NCBI GenBank assembly: GCA_018771605.1
Contig: CP076324.1
Coordinates: 1,403,700 to 1,467,699, forward strand
Direction of reading: 5' to 3'
DNA from: Aquificota bacterium
Lineage (GTDB): Bacteria > Aquificota > Aquificia > Aquificales > Aquificaceae
DNA length: 64,000 nt
Part shown: piece after piece, positions 45,583 through 55,437 of the stretch
Layout of the letters: the number at the start of each line of letters is the position of its first letter
How positions within the stretch are numbered: the stretch's first letter is position 1
Position numbers and translations under genes: made by a program
The notes under the pieces: model-generated
The model's input: only the letters and a program-made list of their open reading frames with translations
Database searches by the model: none
Told to the model about the DNA's origin: nothing

Positions 45583-46023
45583 ATGCCCCTAATAAGGGAT
45601 ATAGAGGAGGTAAAGGAGTTTATAAAGAATACATCTCCGAAGACTGCCGTTTATGTGGGCTGTGATTCAAGGCAGGTGAAAAGCCATACCGTATTCGTTT
45701 CTGTGGTGGTGGTCCATATAGACTCCTGCAGGGGTGCTAAGATCTTTTGGAGGGTGGATAGGGTGCCACGCATAAGGTCCCTTAGACAGAGGCTTTTGGA
45801 GGAGGTTAGCAGGGCGGTATATCTTGCCCTTGAGATATCGGAGGTGGTGGGCCAAAGGCCCTTTGAGGTCCATCTTGATATAAACCCAAACCCAGAACAC
45901 AACTCTAGCGTAATACTCAAAGAGGCCATAGGCTATGTGTTGGCCCAAGGCCTAAAGCCAGTGGTAAAGCCCTATTCCATCGCAGCCAGCACGGTGGCGG
46001 ACTACATTACCGGAAAATACTAA
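45583..46023 (+). CDS. ykuK: YkuK-like RNase H-fold protein (DUF458)
   Basis: A 146-residue protein of the YkuK/DUF458 family, a predicted RNase H-like fold of unknown substrate. Marks are YVGCDSRQVKSHTVFVSVVVVH, the acidic HLDINPNPEHNSS and the ending IAASTVADYITGK. A TAAAAT box (45571-45576) lies 6 bases before the ATG, implying a leaderless mRNA. It overlaps convergent speE by 4 bases. It is outside the AT-rich island and probably not part of the CRISPR system. Confidence 0.82.
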   Translation: MPLIRDIEEVKEFIKNTSPKTAVYVGCDSRQVKSHTVFVSVVVVHIDSCRGAKIFWRVDRVPRIRSLRQRLLEEVSRAVYLALEISEVVGQRPFEVHLDINPNPEHNSSVILKEAIGYVLAQGLKPVVKPYSIAASTVADYITGKY

Positions 46024-46862
46024 AAGACATACTCACCAGATATGAGCTTTTTATAAAAGCTTTCTGGCAAAAAGGCATGTTTGTGCATATCCTCGGAGTA
46101 GAGCTTTGTTTGAACCTTTACAGGTCTGGAAGGTTCCCTTACGGGGTGCTTCTTTGAGGCTATGGACATGGTCCACCAGTATCCTGCATAGCCGGGTATC
46201 ACGGCGGTGTAAAGGTCCACTATGGGGAAGACCTTTTTAAGAGCTTTTTGTATCCTCCTTACAATTTCAAGGTGGTAGTGTATAGATTCCGTTTGTCCCA
46301 CATATATACCATCCTCTTTGAGCGCCCTATAAACATACTTGAAAAACTCCTCCGTTGTTAGCACATGGGCAAAGCCTACCGGGTCTGTAGAGTCCACTAT
46401 TATCACATCAAACTCATTTTCATAGTCTTGTATGTATTTATAACCATCCTCGTTTAACACAATGGCCCTTGGGTCTTCAAAGGCCGAGGCCATGGTGGGT
46501 AAAAACTTCTTTGAAACTTCTATAACCTCCTTGTCTATATCCACAAGCACAGCCCTTTTTACCTCTGGATGTTTAAGAACCTCCCTTAAAACTCCTCCAT
46601 CACCACCACCTATTATGAGAACGTTCTCCGGATTAGGATGGGCATAGAGTGGCACATGTGCCATATACTCGTGGTAGATAAACTCATACCTTTCGTCGCA
46701 CTGGGCTACGCCGTCAAGGACAAGGATCTTCCCAAAGTGCGGTGATTCTACCACCATTATCTCTTGGTACTCACTCTTTCCATAGTAAAGCACGTTGCTA
46801 ATGGGATAACAATGTCTAATGGGGGCGTAGGGGTCTCTTTCCATGAAGAAGGTGTCCATCAT
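46020..46862 (-). CDS. speE: Polyamine aminopropyltransferase (spermidine synthase)
   Basis: A 280-residue Rossmann-fold enzyme that adds an aminopropyl group from decarboxylated SAM to putrescine or a longer amine. It has LVLDGVAQCDERYEFIYHEYMAH, the GGGDGGVLRE loop, VDIDKEVIE and the catalytic DSTDPVG. Thermophiles use such enzymes to make long or branched polyamines, so the amine acceptor is uncertain. It overlaps rsmA by 4 bases. MTA released here could feed mtnP at 50201. Confidence 0.93.
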   Translation of the reverse strand: MMDTFFMERDPYAPIRHCYPISNVLYYGKSEYQEIMVVESPHFGKILVLDGVAQCDERYEFIYHEYMAHVPLYAHPNPENVLIIGGGDGGVLREVLKHPEVKRAVLVDIDKEVIEVSKKFLPTMASAFEDPRAIVLNEDGYKYIQDYENEFDVIIVDSTDPVGFAHVLTTEEFFKYVYRALKEDGIYVGQTESIHYHLEIVRRIQKALKKVFPIVDLYTAVIPGYAGYWWTMSIASKKHPVREPSRPVKVQTKLYSEDMHKHAFLPESFYKKLISGEYVF

Positions 46863-47608
46863 CTCTTATCACCTCTCACTTTTTGGTGGATATTATAAAT
46901 CAAAAGGAGTTTTTCTGGGTCAAGGCTTTCTACCCTACACATGGGGTCTATGGATAGCTCAAGTAAAACCTCTTCAGGAAGTTTATGCTTTATGGCCTTT
47001 CTTCTCATGGAGTATAGCCTTGTCAAGAAGTTCTTATAGTCCTTTAGGTCAATCTCTGGCAACTCTTCCTTTCTTGTAAGCCTTATAAGGCCGGATTGCA
47101 CCTTGGGCTTTGGGTAGAAAAACCTGCTTGGTATGCTCATAAGGTATTCCACTTTGTAAAAGGTTCTAACAAAGGTGGAAAGCCAAGAGGGTCCCTTTTG
47201 TATCTTTTCGGCCACCTCCTTTTGAAGCATATAAATCGCTTGAGATATGCATTGATGATGAAAGACTGTTTTTTCAACTATAAGGCTTGCCACGTTGTAG
47301 GGCAGATTTCCAAAAACCTTGATATTTTCTCCCAGACTGCAAAAATCAAAGCTTACTGCGTCCGCCTCATGGATAACTACCCTTGGGTCCTTTATGCTTT
47401 CCCTTAAGCTTCTTATCATATCTTGGTCTATCTCCAAAAGGTGGAGTTCCTTAAAAGGGTGTGCAAGGACCTTTTTTGTAAGGTTTCCCGTTCCGGGACC
47501 TATCTCCACCAAAACCTCTCCCTCCCTTGGGTCAATAAGCTGGGCTATTCGGTCCAAAACACCAGGAGCCACAAGCAGATGTTGTCCTAAATGTTTTTTT
47601 AGCTTCAT
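46859..47608 (-). CDS. rsmA: 16S rRNA dimethyladenosine transferase
   Basis: A 249-residue KsgA/RsmA enzyme that dimethylates two adjacent adenosines near the 3' end of 16S rRNA. It shows KKHLGQHLLVAPGVLDRI, EIGPGTGNLT, the NLPYN catalytic motif and FYPKPKVQSG. Diverges from yaaA across 17 bases. Confidence 0.94.
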   Translation of the reverse strand: MKLKKHLGQHLLVAPGVLDRIAQLIDPREGEVLVEIGPGTGNLTKKVLAHPFKELHLLEIDQDMIRSLRESIKDPRVVIHEADAVSFDFCSLGENIKVFGNLPYNVASLIVEKTVFHHQCISQAIYMLQKEVAEKIQKGPSWLSTFVRTFYKVEYLMSIPSRFFYPKPKVQSGLIRLTRKEELPEIDLKDYKNFLTRLYSMRRKAIKHKLPEEVLLELSIDPMCRVESLDPEKLLLIYNIHQKVRGDKR

Positions 47609-47612
47609 GCTT

Positions 47613-47622
47613 TATAATTTTA
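47613..47622. promoter_or_regulatory. Divergent -10 elements between rsmA and yaaA
   Basis: TATAAT (47613-47618) ends 7 bases before the yaaA ATG, placing the predicted start at the ATG itself. TAAAAT on the minus strand (47622-47617) ends 8 bases before the rsmA ATG. Both mRNAs would be leaderless or nearly so. Confidence 0.45.
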
Positions 47623-47625
47623 GAC

Positions 47626-48285
47626 ATGTTCCTTTTCATACTGCCTTACAGCAAAAAACAGCACAGGATCAACCTACGGGACTGTGATAGTGCCTACGGC
47701 CTTTTGGAGTTTGAGCCTTTCTCAAGGCTTTTGGAAAAGGCCTTTTCTCAAGATAGTTTTATTGCACCACTCTATAGAAGGTTTGGTGGGCCTTTTTGGG
47801 AGAGCTTGGAGATGTGGGTAATGCCTCCAAAGGTTATGGAATATATAAATGAGAACTCTTATGTTCTTTCACCCATCTACGGACTTGTAAAGCCAAAGGC
47901 ATGTATGCCCTATGCACCCATAGGCTGGAAGGATGTTTATGAGGGCAAAAGCCTCTTTGACTTTTGGAAGCCTCATATAAAAAATGTTTCCCAAAGGCTT
48001 TTAAATGGTAAAGTGGTCTTTCCTTTCATTTCAAAGGAATACCTCTCCCTTTTTGACCTCTCAAATGTGGAAAAGGTGGTAAGCTTTGAGTATTACAGGA
48101 AGGACAAAAAGGTTATGAACCCAGCCAAGCACCATGCCTACACTTTAAGGTATATAGCGGAGAAAGAGCTTAAACTTTCTGAGCTTCATAGGATAAACTT
48201 CTACGACTATAAGGTGGAAGACATAAGGGAAAAGGGAAAGCACATTTATGTAATCCTTAGGTCCGAGGGAAGGTATGAAGTCTGA
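47626..48285 (+). CDS. yaaA: YaaA/DUF328-family protein
   Basis: A 219-residue protein assigned to YaaA from the order of conserved segments: FILPYSKKQ near the start, LSPIYGLVKPKACMPY, DFWKPHI, FPFISKEYLSLF and the basic KKVMNPAKHHAYTLRYI. In E. coli YaaA limits iron-driven DNA damage during peroxide stress and binds DNA. The 3' end overlaps the glycosyltransferase gene by 11 bases. Confidence 0.75.
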   Translation: MFLFILPYSKKQHRINLRDCDSAYGLLEFEPFSRLLEKAFSQDSFIAPLYRRFGGPFWESLEMWVMPPKVMEYINENSYVLSPIYGLVKPKACMPYAPIGWKDVYEGKSLFDFWKPHIKNVSQRLLNGKVVFPFISKEYLSLFDLSNVEKVVSFEYYRKDKKVMNPAKHHAYTLRYIAEKELKLSELHRINFYDYKVEDIREKGKHIYVILRSEGRYEV

Positions 48286-49231
48286 AGGGGTATATCTTTC
48301 CATAGTTATACCAGCCTATAACGAAGAGGAGAATGTGCCACTTTTATATCAAAAGCTAAAGGAAGTGTTAAAGGGCTTTGATAGGGAGTATGAAATAATC
48401 TTTGTGGATGATGGTTCTACAGACAGCACATGGGATAAGCTGGTGGCTATAGCCAAGGAGGATAAGAGGGTAAAGCTTATAAGGTTTAGGAAAAACTATG
48501 GGCAGACTGCTGCCATGTATGCTGGCTTCCAGCACGCCAGCGGAGAGGTCATCATAACCATGGATGCAGACCTTCAAAACGACCCGGAGGACATACCAAG
48601 GCTTTTGGAAAAGCTGGAAGAAGGCTACGATATTGTAAGCGGTTGGAGGAAGGACAGAAAGGACCCCTTCTTCTCAAGGAAGCTTCCTTCCATGATTGCC
48701 AACTGGATCATATCAAAGGTAACGGGCGTGGAATTGCACGATTATGGATGCACCCTAAAGGCCTACAGGTCCCATATAGTAAAAAGGCTTGAGCTTTATG
48801 GAGATATGCACAGATTTTTGCCTGCTTTGACTAAAAGGCTTGGAGCAAAAATAACCGAAATCCCAGTAAAGCACCATCCGAGGATCTACGGCAGGTCCAA
48901 GTATGGCATAGGAAGGACCATAAGGGTCATACTGGACATATTCTTGGTGAAGTTTTTAAACGAATACCTAAACAAACCCATGTATGTCTTTGGAACCTTT
49001 GGCTTTTTGCTTTTGAGCTTGGGCCTTTTAATGCTCTTTTACCTTATATTTATAAAGCTCTTCATGGATGAGGATATAGGCCGAAGGCCCCTGCTTATCC
49101 TCAGCGTACTTTTTACTTTGGCTGGTATACAGCTTATATCTACTGGCATAATTGCAGAACTTTTGGTGAGGGTATACTACCGGACAAAAGAAGAAAAACC
49201 CTTTTTGATAGAAGAAAAGATCAACCTATGA
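48275..49231 (+). CDS. Family 2 glycosyltransferase (GtrB/DPM1-like)
   Basis: A 318-residue polyprenyl-phosphate glycosyltransferase. The GT-A domain shows SIVIPAYNEEENV, FVDDGSTDST, TMDADLQNDPED and the HHPRIYGRSKYG segment. Two C-terminal membrane helices follow (about 233-260 and 268-295). Such enzymes load a sugar on undecaprenyl phosphate for glycan decoration. The sugar is not predictable here. Confidence 0.88.
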   Translation: MKSEGVYLSIVIPAYNEEENVPLLYQKLKEVLKGFDREYEIIFVDDGSTDSTWDKLVAIAKEDKRVKLIRFRKNYGQTAAMYAGFQHASGEVIITMDADLQNDPEDIPRLLEKLEEGYDIVSGWRKDRKDPFFSRKLPSMIANWIISKVTGVELHDYGCTLKAYRSHIVKRLELYGDMHRFLPALTKRLGAKITEIPVKHHPRIYGRSKYGIGRTIRVILDIFLVKFLNEYLNKPMYVFGTFGFLLLSLGLLMLFYLIFIKLFMDEDIGRRPLLILSVLFTLAGIQLISTGIIAELLVRVYYRTKEEKPFLIEEKINL

Positions 49232-49253
49232 ACAAAAAGCTATGAGAAGCCTC

Positions 49254-49277
49254 ATTGAAACATATAGGTTTTTCAAT
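49254..49277 (+). promoter_or_regulatory. Palindromic candidate operator and promoter of the LysR gene
   Basis: ATTGAAA and TTTCAAT form a perfect 7-base inverted repeat with a 10-base spacer, ending 18 bases before the LysR start. TTGAAA (49255-49260) with TAATCT (49278-49283) at 17-base spacing gives a possible promoter, so the palindrome spans the -35 and spacer. LysR proteins often repress their own gene from such a site. Confidence 0.5.
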
Positions 49278-49295
49278 TAATCTTTTAGACAAAGA

Positions 49296-50204
49296 ATGAA
49301 ACCAATAGACATAGACCTAAGGCTTTTGGAGATATTCTGTTGTGTATATGAAAAAGGTAGCATCTCTAAAAGTTCAGATTGCTTGCACCTTTCTCAATCT
49401 ACCATCAGCTTCCACGTGCATAATTTAGAAAAATCCATAGGCCTTAGGCTTTTTTATAAAAAAGGAAAGAGATACCTTCCTACAAGCAACGCCCATATGC
49501 TATATCCCTATGCCAAAAAGTTGGTAGAACTAAAGCAATCCATCATAGAAGAAATAAGGCTTGTTACAGGTTCCTACAAGGGTAATATAAAGATAGGCGC
49601 CAGCTCCATACCGGGAAGCTACCTTCTGCCAGATATTATAAGCAGGTATATTAACAAAAACCCAAATACAAAGATAGACCTTACGGTGGAGGACTCTTAC
49701 ATAGTTATCAAAAAGGTTGAGGCTGGGGAGGTGGATATGGGGTTTGTGGGTGTAAAGTATGAAGACCCAAGGATTGAGGTAAAGGAAGTATGGGAGGATA
49801 ACATAGTCTTTCTTGGCGGTCCAGGTGTGAAAGAGAGGATAAGCTTGGAGGAGCTTGTAAAACTACCCTTCCTTTTTAGAGAAGAGACCTCTGGAACAAG
49901 GAGGTTTGTAGAGAACTTTTTAAGGTCCATGGGTGTGGATGTAAGCAGTCTTAACGTAGTTTTGGTGGCCAACAAAAACGAGGTTATTTTAGAAGCTTTA
50001 AGGAATATTAGGGCTGTTTCCTTTTTGTCCTCTCATGTGTTAAAGAGGTTTAGGCCTCCAGAGGTAAAGGTTTTAAAGGTTGATGGAATGGACCCTCTTG
50101 TGAGGAAGTTCTATCTTATCTACAGCAAAGATAGGCCACAAAGCCCTGCCGTTAGGAACTTTTTAGAAGAGTTAAACAGAATTTTGGAAGAGGTTTTTGT
50201 TTAA
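49296..50204 (+). CDS. LysR-family transcriptional regulator
   Basis: A 302-residue LysR regulator with an N-terminal winged helix-turn-helix (about 5-64, including [21 protein letters not shown]) and a two-lobed effector domain. [23 protein letters not shown] resembles the CysB/CbbR group. The target is not evident since no divergent gene adjoins it. Overlaps mtnP by 4 bases. Confidence 0.92.
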   Translation: MKPIDIDLRLLEIFCCVYEKGSISKSSDCLHLSQSTISFHVHNLEKSIGLRLFYKKGKRYLPTSNAHMLYPYAKKLVELKQSIIEEIRLVTGSYKGNIKIGASSIPGSYLLPDIISRYINKNPNTKIDLTVEDSYIVIKKVEAGEVDMGFVGVKYEDPRIEVKEVWEDNIVFLGGPGVKERISLEELVKLPFLFREETSGTRRFVENFLRSMGVDVSSLNVVLVANKNEVILEALRNIRAVSFLSSHVLKRFRPPEVKVLKVDGMDPLVRKFYLIYSKDRPQSPAVRNFLEELNRILEEVFV

Positions 50205-51034
50205 ACTTCTGCGCCTTCAAGTATTTTTTCACATCCACAATCTCTTTCTTCTGGAATCCTCTTTAAAAACTCAATAAGAACTTTTCCTATCTCCTCTTCC
50301 TTTTGTTTCATTAAGTTTATAACTTCATCGCTTGTTAGGCGATAGCCTGCAATGCCCGCCGCTGGGTTTGCCACCACACAAAGGCTCATATAACACATGG
50401 TAAGCTCACGGGCCAAGACCACCTCAGGATAGCTCGTCATGCCCACCACATCCCCACCCAGCTTTTCTATCATCCTTATCTCTGCGGGCGTTTCAAACCT
50501 TGGACCTTCCGTGCAGGCATAGGTGCCGGAGGCATGATAAGGAAGCTTTAGCTCCTCAAGCACTTCAATCATAATCCTTCTCATCTGAGGGCAATAGAGC
50601 TGGGTTGCGTCTATATGGACCACCTTACCCTCTTTTAAAAGCCTTGCCACCTTGTCCTCACCGGCCACTGGCAGGGAGAACTTGCCCTCATAAAAGGTGT
50701 CCTTCCTATTCTTTGTAAAGTCCAAAAGGTCATCTATAACTACAAAGTCTCCCGGTGATAGCCTTCTGTTTATACCACCCACAGCAGATATGGCTATTAC
50801 CCTCTTTACACCCAGCTCCCTAAAAGCCCAGAGGTTTGCCCTATATGGGACAAGATGGGGAGGGTATATGTGGCCTTCTCCATGCCTTGAGAGGAAGAAA
50901 AGCCTTTTCCCTGCCACATTCACCACCACTACGGGAGAGGAGGGTTCTCCAAAGGGTGTTCTTACCTTGATTTTATCTATTACCTCAAAGCCCTCAAGCT
51001 TGTATAGACCACTTCCACCAATTACACCTATCAT
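50201..51034 (-). CDS. mtnP: MTA/methylthioinosine phosphorylase family protein
   Basis: A 277-residue purine nucleoside phosphorylase of the MTAP group: [44 protein letters not shown]. In the base-binding loop MTAPs that use adenine carry aspartates (TDYDCW-like), whereas this one reads VVANPAAG with Asn223, which resembles enzymes acting on 6-oxopurines such as methylthioinosine phosphorylase. A C-terminal CGC (Cys266, Cys268) resembles the thermostabilising CxC motif of archaeal homologues. Substrate preference is inferred. Overlaps nth by 4 bases. Confidence 0.88.
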   Translation of the reverse strand: MIGVIGGSGLYKLEGFEVIDKIKVRTPFGEPSSPVVVVNVAGKRLFFLSRHGEGHIYPPHLVPYRANLWAFRELGVKRVIAISAVGGINRRLSPGDFVVIDDLLDFTKNRKDTFYEGKFSLPVAGEDKVARLLKEGKVVHIDATQLYCPQMRRIMIEVLEELKLPYHASGTYACTEGPRFETPAEIRMIEKLGGDVVGMTSYPEVVLARELTMCYMSLCVVANPAAGIAGYRLTSDEVINLMKQKEEEIGKVLIEFLKRIPEERDCGCEKILEGAEV

Positions 51035-51651
51035 AGCTCCCTGGAGGGACAGAGGTCATACAAAGGGCATTCAAAATGCTTTGGCTTTTGTGCCGTGCAT
51101 ATGTATCTTCCAAGCAGTATGAGAAGGTTTGAAAACTTGCCCCAAAGCTCTCTTGGGACCTGCTCCATAAGGTCCCTTTCTATCTTTTCTGGCTTGCTTT
51201 CCTTAGTGAGGCCAAGCCTTTGGCTCACCCTTGCCACATGGGTATCTACGGCTATGCCTTCGTTTTTTCCAAAGGCATTATATAGGATTATGTTTGCGCT
51301 TTTTCTTCCTATGCCGGGAAGCTTTACAAGGTCCTCCATGGTGTCTGGCACCTTACCACCAAACTCTTCCATTATCTTTTGACAGGCAGACTTTATATAC
51401 TTTGCCTTATTTTTGTAGTAGTTTATGGAGCTTATATCTTTCTCCAGTTCCTCAAGAGGGACCTTTAAGTAGTCTTCACAGCTTTTATACTTTTTGAAAA
51501 GGCTTTCTGTGACTTCATTTACCTTTTTATCCGTTGCTTGGGCTGCCAAGATGACAGCTACAAGGAGTTCAAGAGGGTTTGAAAAGTTTAGCTCAAGCTT
51601 GTCTGGAAAGACCTTTTCAAGCCTGCTTATTATCTCTTGAATTTTTTCCAT
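51031..51651 (-). CDS. nth: Endonuclease III with altered Fe-S ligand
   Basis: A 206-residue HhH-GPD DNA glycosylase/AP lyase for oxidised pyrimidines. Catalytic Lys117 is in [10 protein letters not shown] and Asp136 in AVDTHVARV. The C-terminal cluster loop normally reads C-x6-C-x2-C-x5-C; here it is Cys185, His192, Cys195 and Cys201, so the second ligand is His (codon at 51078-51076). The cluster may be bound by three Cys and one His. Otherwise the protein is complete. Confidence 0.93.
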   Translation of the reverse strand: MEKIQEIISRLEKVFPDKLELNFSNPLELLVAVILAAQATDKKVNEVTESLFKKYKSCEDYLKVPLEELEKDISSINYYKNKAKYIKSACQKIMEEFGGKVPDTMEDLVKLPGIGRKSANIILYNAFGKNEGIAVDTHVARVSQRLGLTKESKPEKIERDLMEQVPRELWGKFSNLLILLGRYICTAQKPKHFECPLYDLCPSREL

Positions 51652-51662
51652 CTTTGCCCTAC

Positions 51663-51670
51663 ATTATAAC
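51663..51670. promoter_or_regulatory. Divergent -10 elements between nth and uvrA
   Basis: TATAAC (51665-51670) ends 7 bases before the uvrA ATG at 51678, and TATAAT on the minus strand (51668-51663) ends 11 bases before the nth ATG. The shared ATTATAAC core in a 26-base gap predicts very short or absent leaders for both DNA-repair genes. Confidence 0.42.
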
Positions 51671-51677
51671 ATACTTG

Positions 51678-54470
51678 ATGTATGACAAGATCATCATAAG
51701 GGGTGCCCGTCAGCATAACCTTAAAAACGTAAACCTTGATATACCAAAAAATAGGCTTGTGGTAATAACCGGACCTTCTGGCTCTGGCAAATCCTCCCTC
51801 GCCTTTGATACCATCTATGCGGAGGGACAAAGGAGGTATGTGGAATCCCTTTCTTCTTACGCAAGGCAATTTTTGGGCATTATGGAAAAGCCCGATGTGG
51901 ATATAATAGAAGGCCTTTCTCCAGCCATAGCCATAGACCAAAAGACCACTTCAAAAAATCCACGTTCCACCGTTGGAACTGTAACAGAGATATACGACTA
52001 TATGAGGGTCCTTTGGGCAAACATAGGAAAGCCCCATTGTCCTGAGTGTGGAAGGTTGCTTGAGGGCCTTTCGGCCCATGAGATGCTGGAAAAGGTGTGG
52101 GAGAAATACAAAGGCAGGCGCATAAGCGTGCTTTCTCCTTTGGTAAGGGGCAAAAAGGGTGAGTTTAAAGAACTTTTTAAAGAGCTTGATAAAATGGGCT
52201 TTTCAAGGGTAAAGGTGGATGGAGAATATATGAGGATTTTGGAAGTGCCACCTTTGGACAAAAACAAAAAGCATAATATAGACTTGGTTGTAGACAGGCT
52301 CACCCTTGAGGAGGAAGAGAGGGCAAGACTGCTTACGGCCATAGAGAAGGCCCTTGAGCTTTCAAAGGGTCTTTTAAAGATAGAGGATGTGGAAACTCAA
52401 AAGGAGGAGATTTTTAGCGAGAGGCTTACATGCCCAGACCATGGCTTTTCCATTCCAGAGCTTTCCCCAAGGCTTTTTTCTTTCAACTCCCCCTATGGTG
52501 CTTGCCAAGCCTGCAAGGGCTTGGGCGTAAAGTGGGAGGTGGATGTAAAGCTTTTGATAGATGAAAAAGAGCCTGCCATAGATGCCGTAAGGATAACCGA
52601 TTCTTCCTTTTTTGAATACTTGAAATATCCCATAATGAACATCCTAAGAAAACTTGGTTATGACCCAAGGACGCCATGGCAGGACCTACCAAGCGGAATA
52701 AAAAGCTTTTTGCTTTATGGTGGTTCTCTTGACGGTGGGAATTTTGAAGGAATAGTAAAACACTTGGAGAGGAGGTTTTTGGAAGAGGAGTCGGAGAGGT
52801 TAAGGGAGGAGATATCGGAGTTTATAAGGGAAAAGCCCTGCCCTGAGTGTGGTGGTGCAAGGCTAAGGCCTGAGGCCCTTTCGGTTCTTATAGATGGAAA
52901 GAGCATATGGGATGTGGCACGCATGCCCATAAGGATGGCAAAGGAGTTCTTTGATAGTCTTCCTTCCAAGCTTGAGGGCAAAAGCCTTATAGTGGCAGAA
53001 AGGCTAATAAAGGAGATATCCGATAGGCTTGGCTTTCTTATAAACGTGGGGCTTGACTACCTAAACCTTGCACGTAGTGCCACCACCCTTTCCGGTGGTG
53101 AGATGCAACGCATAAGGCTTGCAACACAGATAGGCTCTAAGCTTACCGGAGTTTTGTATGTTCTTGATGAGCCGTCTATAGGCTTGCATCCAAGGGACAC
53201 AGAAAAGCTTATAAAGACCCTTAAGGACCTAAGGGACCTTGGCAACACGGTTATAGTGGTGGAGCATGACCCAGAGACTATTCTGAGCGCAGACTGGGTC
53301 ATAGATATGGGTCCGGGGGCGGGTAAAAAGGGCGGTGAGGTGGTCTTCCAAGGGAGGGTGGAGGATATGTTAAGGGATGAAAGGTCCCTTACTGGTGCCT
53401 ACCTTTCAGGAAGGCTCTCCATACCTGTGCCAGAAAAAAGAAGAAAGCCAAAGGATAGATGGCTAAGGATAGTTGGAGCAAGGAAGCATAATCTGAAGAA
53501 TATTACGGTAGAAATTCCAGTTGGTCTTTTTGTGTGTATCACAGGAGTCTCCGGCAGTGGCAAGTCCACGCTAATATATGATATCCTTTGGGAATATAGC
53601 AGGGCCCTTTTCTATGGAGGCAGTGCGGAGGTGGAAGGCTTTGATAGGATAGAAGGGCTTGAGCATTTTGACAGGGTCATAAACATAGACCAATCTCCCA
53701 TAGGAAGGACTCCAAGGTCAAACCCAGCCACCTACACAAAGGTCTTTGACCACATAAGGGACCTCTTTGCCCAAACTCCAGAGGCAAGGGCAAGAGGCTA
53801 CAACGCAGGAAGGTTTTCTTTTAACGTAAAGGGTGGAAGGTGCGAAGCCTGTCAGGGTGAGGGTGTGATAAGGGTAGAGATGCACTTTTTGCCACCTGTT
53901 TATGTGCCTTGCGATGTGTGTAAGGGCAAAAGGTACAACAGAGAAACCCTTGATATTCTTTATAAGGGCAAAAACATAGCCGATGTGCTTGATATGACCG
54001 TGGACGAAGCCTATGAATTCTTTGAAAATATACCCACCATAAGGAGGAAGCTACAACTTTTAAAGGACATAGGCCTTGGATACATAAAACTGGGACAGCC
54101 CGCCACCACCTTGTCTGGTGGAGAGGCTCAAAGGATAAAGCTTGCAAGGGAGCTTTCCAAGAAGGAAACAGGGAGGACCCTTTACCTTTTAGACGAGCCT
54201 ACCACAGGCCTCCATATGGACGATGTGAAAAAGCTCATAGACATACTGCAAAGGCTTGTGGATAAAGGCAATACGGTAGTGGTTATAGAACATAATCTTG
54301 ATGTGATAAAGTGCGCAGATTGGATCATAGACCTTGGGCCAGAGGGCGGGGAAAGGGGAGGCTATGTTGTGGCCGTGGGGCCACCGGAGGAAATAGCTCA
54401 AAGGGAAGGCTCTTATACAGGCCAGTATTTGAGGAAGGTATTAACAGAAAAGGAGAAAATTAGGGCCTAA
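51678..54470 (+). CDS. uvrA: UvrABC excision repair protein UvrA
   Basis: A 930-residue ABC ATPase that detects damaged DNA. The start at 51678 gives [16 protein letters not shown]; an ATG at 51579 would lie in nth. Walker A sites are [12 protein letters not shown] and [15 protein letters not shown] signatures LSGGEMQRI and LSGGEAQRI; zinc pairs CPECG, CQACKG, CPECG and [14 protein letters not shown]. Complete, family-typical. Confidence 0.97.
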   Translation: MYDKIIIRGARQHNLKNVNLDIPKNRLVVITGPSGSGKSSLAFDTIYAEGQRRYVESLSSYARQFLGIMEKPDVDIIEGLSPAIAIDQKTTSKNPRSTVGTVTEIYDYMRVLWANIGKPHCPECGRLLEGLSAHEMLEKVWEKYKGRRISVLSPLVRGKKGEFKELFKELDKMGFSRVKVDGEYMRILEVPPLDKNKKHNIDLVVDRLTLEEEERARLLTAIEKALELSKGLLKIEDVETQKEEIFSERLTCPDHGFSIPELSPRLFSFNSPYGACQACKGLGVKWEVDVKLLIDEKEPAIDAVRITDSSFFEYLKYPIMNILRKLGYDPRTPWQDLPSGIKSFLLYGGSLDGGNFEGIVKHLERRFLEEESERLREEISEFIREKPCPECGGARLRPEALSVLIDGKSIWDVARMPIRMAKEFFDSLPSKLEGKSLIVAERLIKEISDRLGFLINVGLDYLNLARSATTLSGGEMQRIRLATQIGSKLTGVLYVLDEPSIGLHPRDTEKLIKTLKDLRDLGNTVIVVEHDPETILSADWVIDMGPGAGKKGGEVVFQGRVEDMLRDERSLTGAYLSGRLSIPVPEKRRKPKDRWLRIVGARKHNLKNITVEIPVGLFVCITGVSGSGKSTLIYDILWEYSRALFYGGSAEVEGFDRIEGLEHFDRVINIDQSPIGRTPRSNPATYTKVFDHIRDLFAQTPEARARGYNAGRFSFNVKGGRCEACQGEGVIRVEMHFLPPVYVPCDVCKGKRYNRETLDILYKGKNIADVLDMTVDEAYEFFENIPTIRRKLQLLKDIGLGYIKLGQPATTLSGGEAQRIKLARELSKKETGRTLYLLDEPTTGLHMDDVKKLIDILQRLVDKGNTVVVIEHNLDVIKCADWIIDLGPEGGERGGYVVAVGPPEEIAQREGSYTGQYLRKVLTEKEKIRA

Positions 54471-54473
54471 GCC

Positions 54474-54845
54474 TTACTTAATAAGGCCAAAAAGCCTTGC
54501 TATAAACTCTAAGGCATCCTTGTTTAAAAGGATTATGGCAAAAAGCAGTATTAAAAACATTATGGTGAACTTCCTGTCAAGCTTGAGTATCTCTTCCCTT
54601 AGCTTTGATACTTCTTTTTCTATCCTTGCCTCAAGCTCAGCCTTTAATACTTGCAAGTCCGCCTTTGTTGCCAGTTCTTTTGTAAGCTCTTCCTTTAATT
54701 CTAGCTTTTTCTGTAGTGCCACATCCTTGGCTTTCTCTTCTATGCTTTCTAAGGCGAGTTCAATAGCCTCTGCTACCTTTTTAGCTTCTTCCTTTCCGAG
54801 CTTCTCTTCCAGTAGCTGTAATACATCAATAGTCAAGTGTGGCAT
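54474..54845 (-). CDS. Coiled-coil protein with C-terminal membrane helix (DUF1640-like)
   Basis: A 123-residue protein from ATG 54845 (PHLTIDVLQLLEEKLGKEEA). A long charged coiled coil (about 20-88, with ATKADLQVLKAELEARIEKEV) ends in a membrane helix (FTIMFLILLFAIILL) and a short tail. The ATKADL pattern resembles DUF1640 proteins common in thermophiles, of unknown role. An ATG at 54881 would add 12 residues. Confidence 0.65.
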   Translation of the reverse strand: MPHLTIDVLQLLEEKLGKEEAKKVAEAIELALESIEEKAKDVALQKKLELKEELTKELATKADLQVLKAELEARIEKEVSKLREEILKLDRKFTIMFLILLFAIILLNKDALEFIARLFGLIK

Positions 54846-54942
54846 AGTTAAAATTTTAGAACAAGCCCATATTAAAGGCAAGGGTTATACGTCTCAAAGA
54901 GTTTTAACATAGGAGTGTTTAATTCCTTTATACTTAAAAACC

Positions 54943-55395
54943 ATGAGGCAGGTGGCGGTTATAGGCTCTTCAAAGGCAAAGCCTGAGGAAGAAGAATACA
55001 AAATAGCTTATGAGCTTGGCAAAGAGATAACCAAGAGGGGATGGGTGGTGGTATGCGGTGGGAGGGGTGGCGTGATGGAAGCGGTATGCAAGGGTGCAAA
55101 GGAGATGGGAGGGCTAACGGTGGGCATCCTTCCTTCCTACGAAGGTGATGAGGCAAACCCATACGTGGATATAAAGATAAGGACCGGCATGAATTGGAAC
55201 AGGAATCCCTTGGTGGTAGCCAGCGGTGATGTGGTAGTAGCCATAGGTGGCAACTGGGGAACTCTGTCAGAAATAGCCTACGCCCTTATTTTGGGAAAGC
55301 CCATAATCGGTTATAAAACCCATAACATAGAAGGACTGCGTCAAGCCAATAACTTGTCAGAAATACTATCCTTTTTGGACAGTCATGCCAGTTGA
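54943..55395 (+). CDS. LOG/TIGR00725-like Rossmann-fold protein
   Basis: A 150-residue Rossmann-fold protein with VAVIGSSKA, VVCGGRGGVMEAVCKGA and VVAIGGNWGTLSEI. The GGRGGVMEA and GG..GTL.E pairs define the LOG/lysine-decarboxylase-like superfamily, and its short length fits the TIGR00725 branch rather than cytokinin-activating LOG. Nucleotide binding is likely and the reaction unknown. Confidence 0.82.
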   Translation: MRQVAVIGSSKAKPEEEEYKIAYELGKEITKRGWVVVCGGRGGVMEAVCKGAKEMGGLTVGILPSYEGDEANPYVDIKIRTGMNWNRNPLVVASGDVVVAIGGNWGTLSEIAYALILGKPIIGYKTHNIEGLRQANNLSEILSFLDSHAS

Positions 55396-55437
55396 AAATG
55401 TGTCTCAAAAGACCATATTTATATGAGAGGATTAGCC

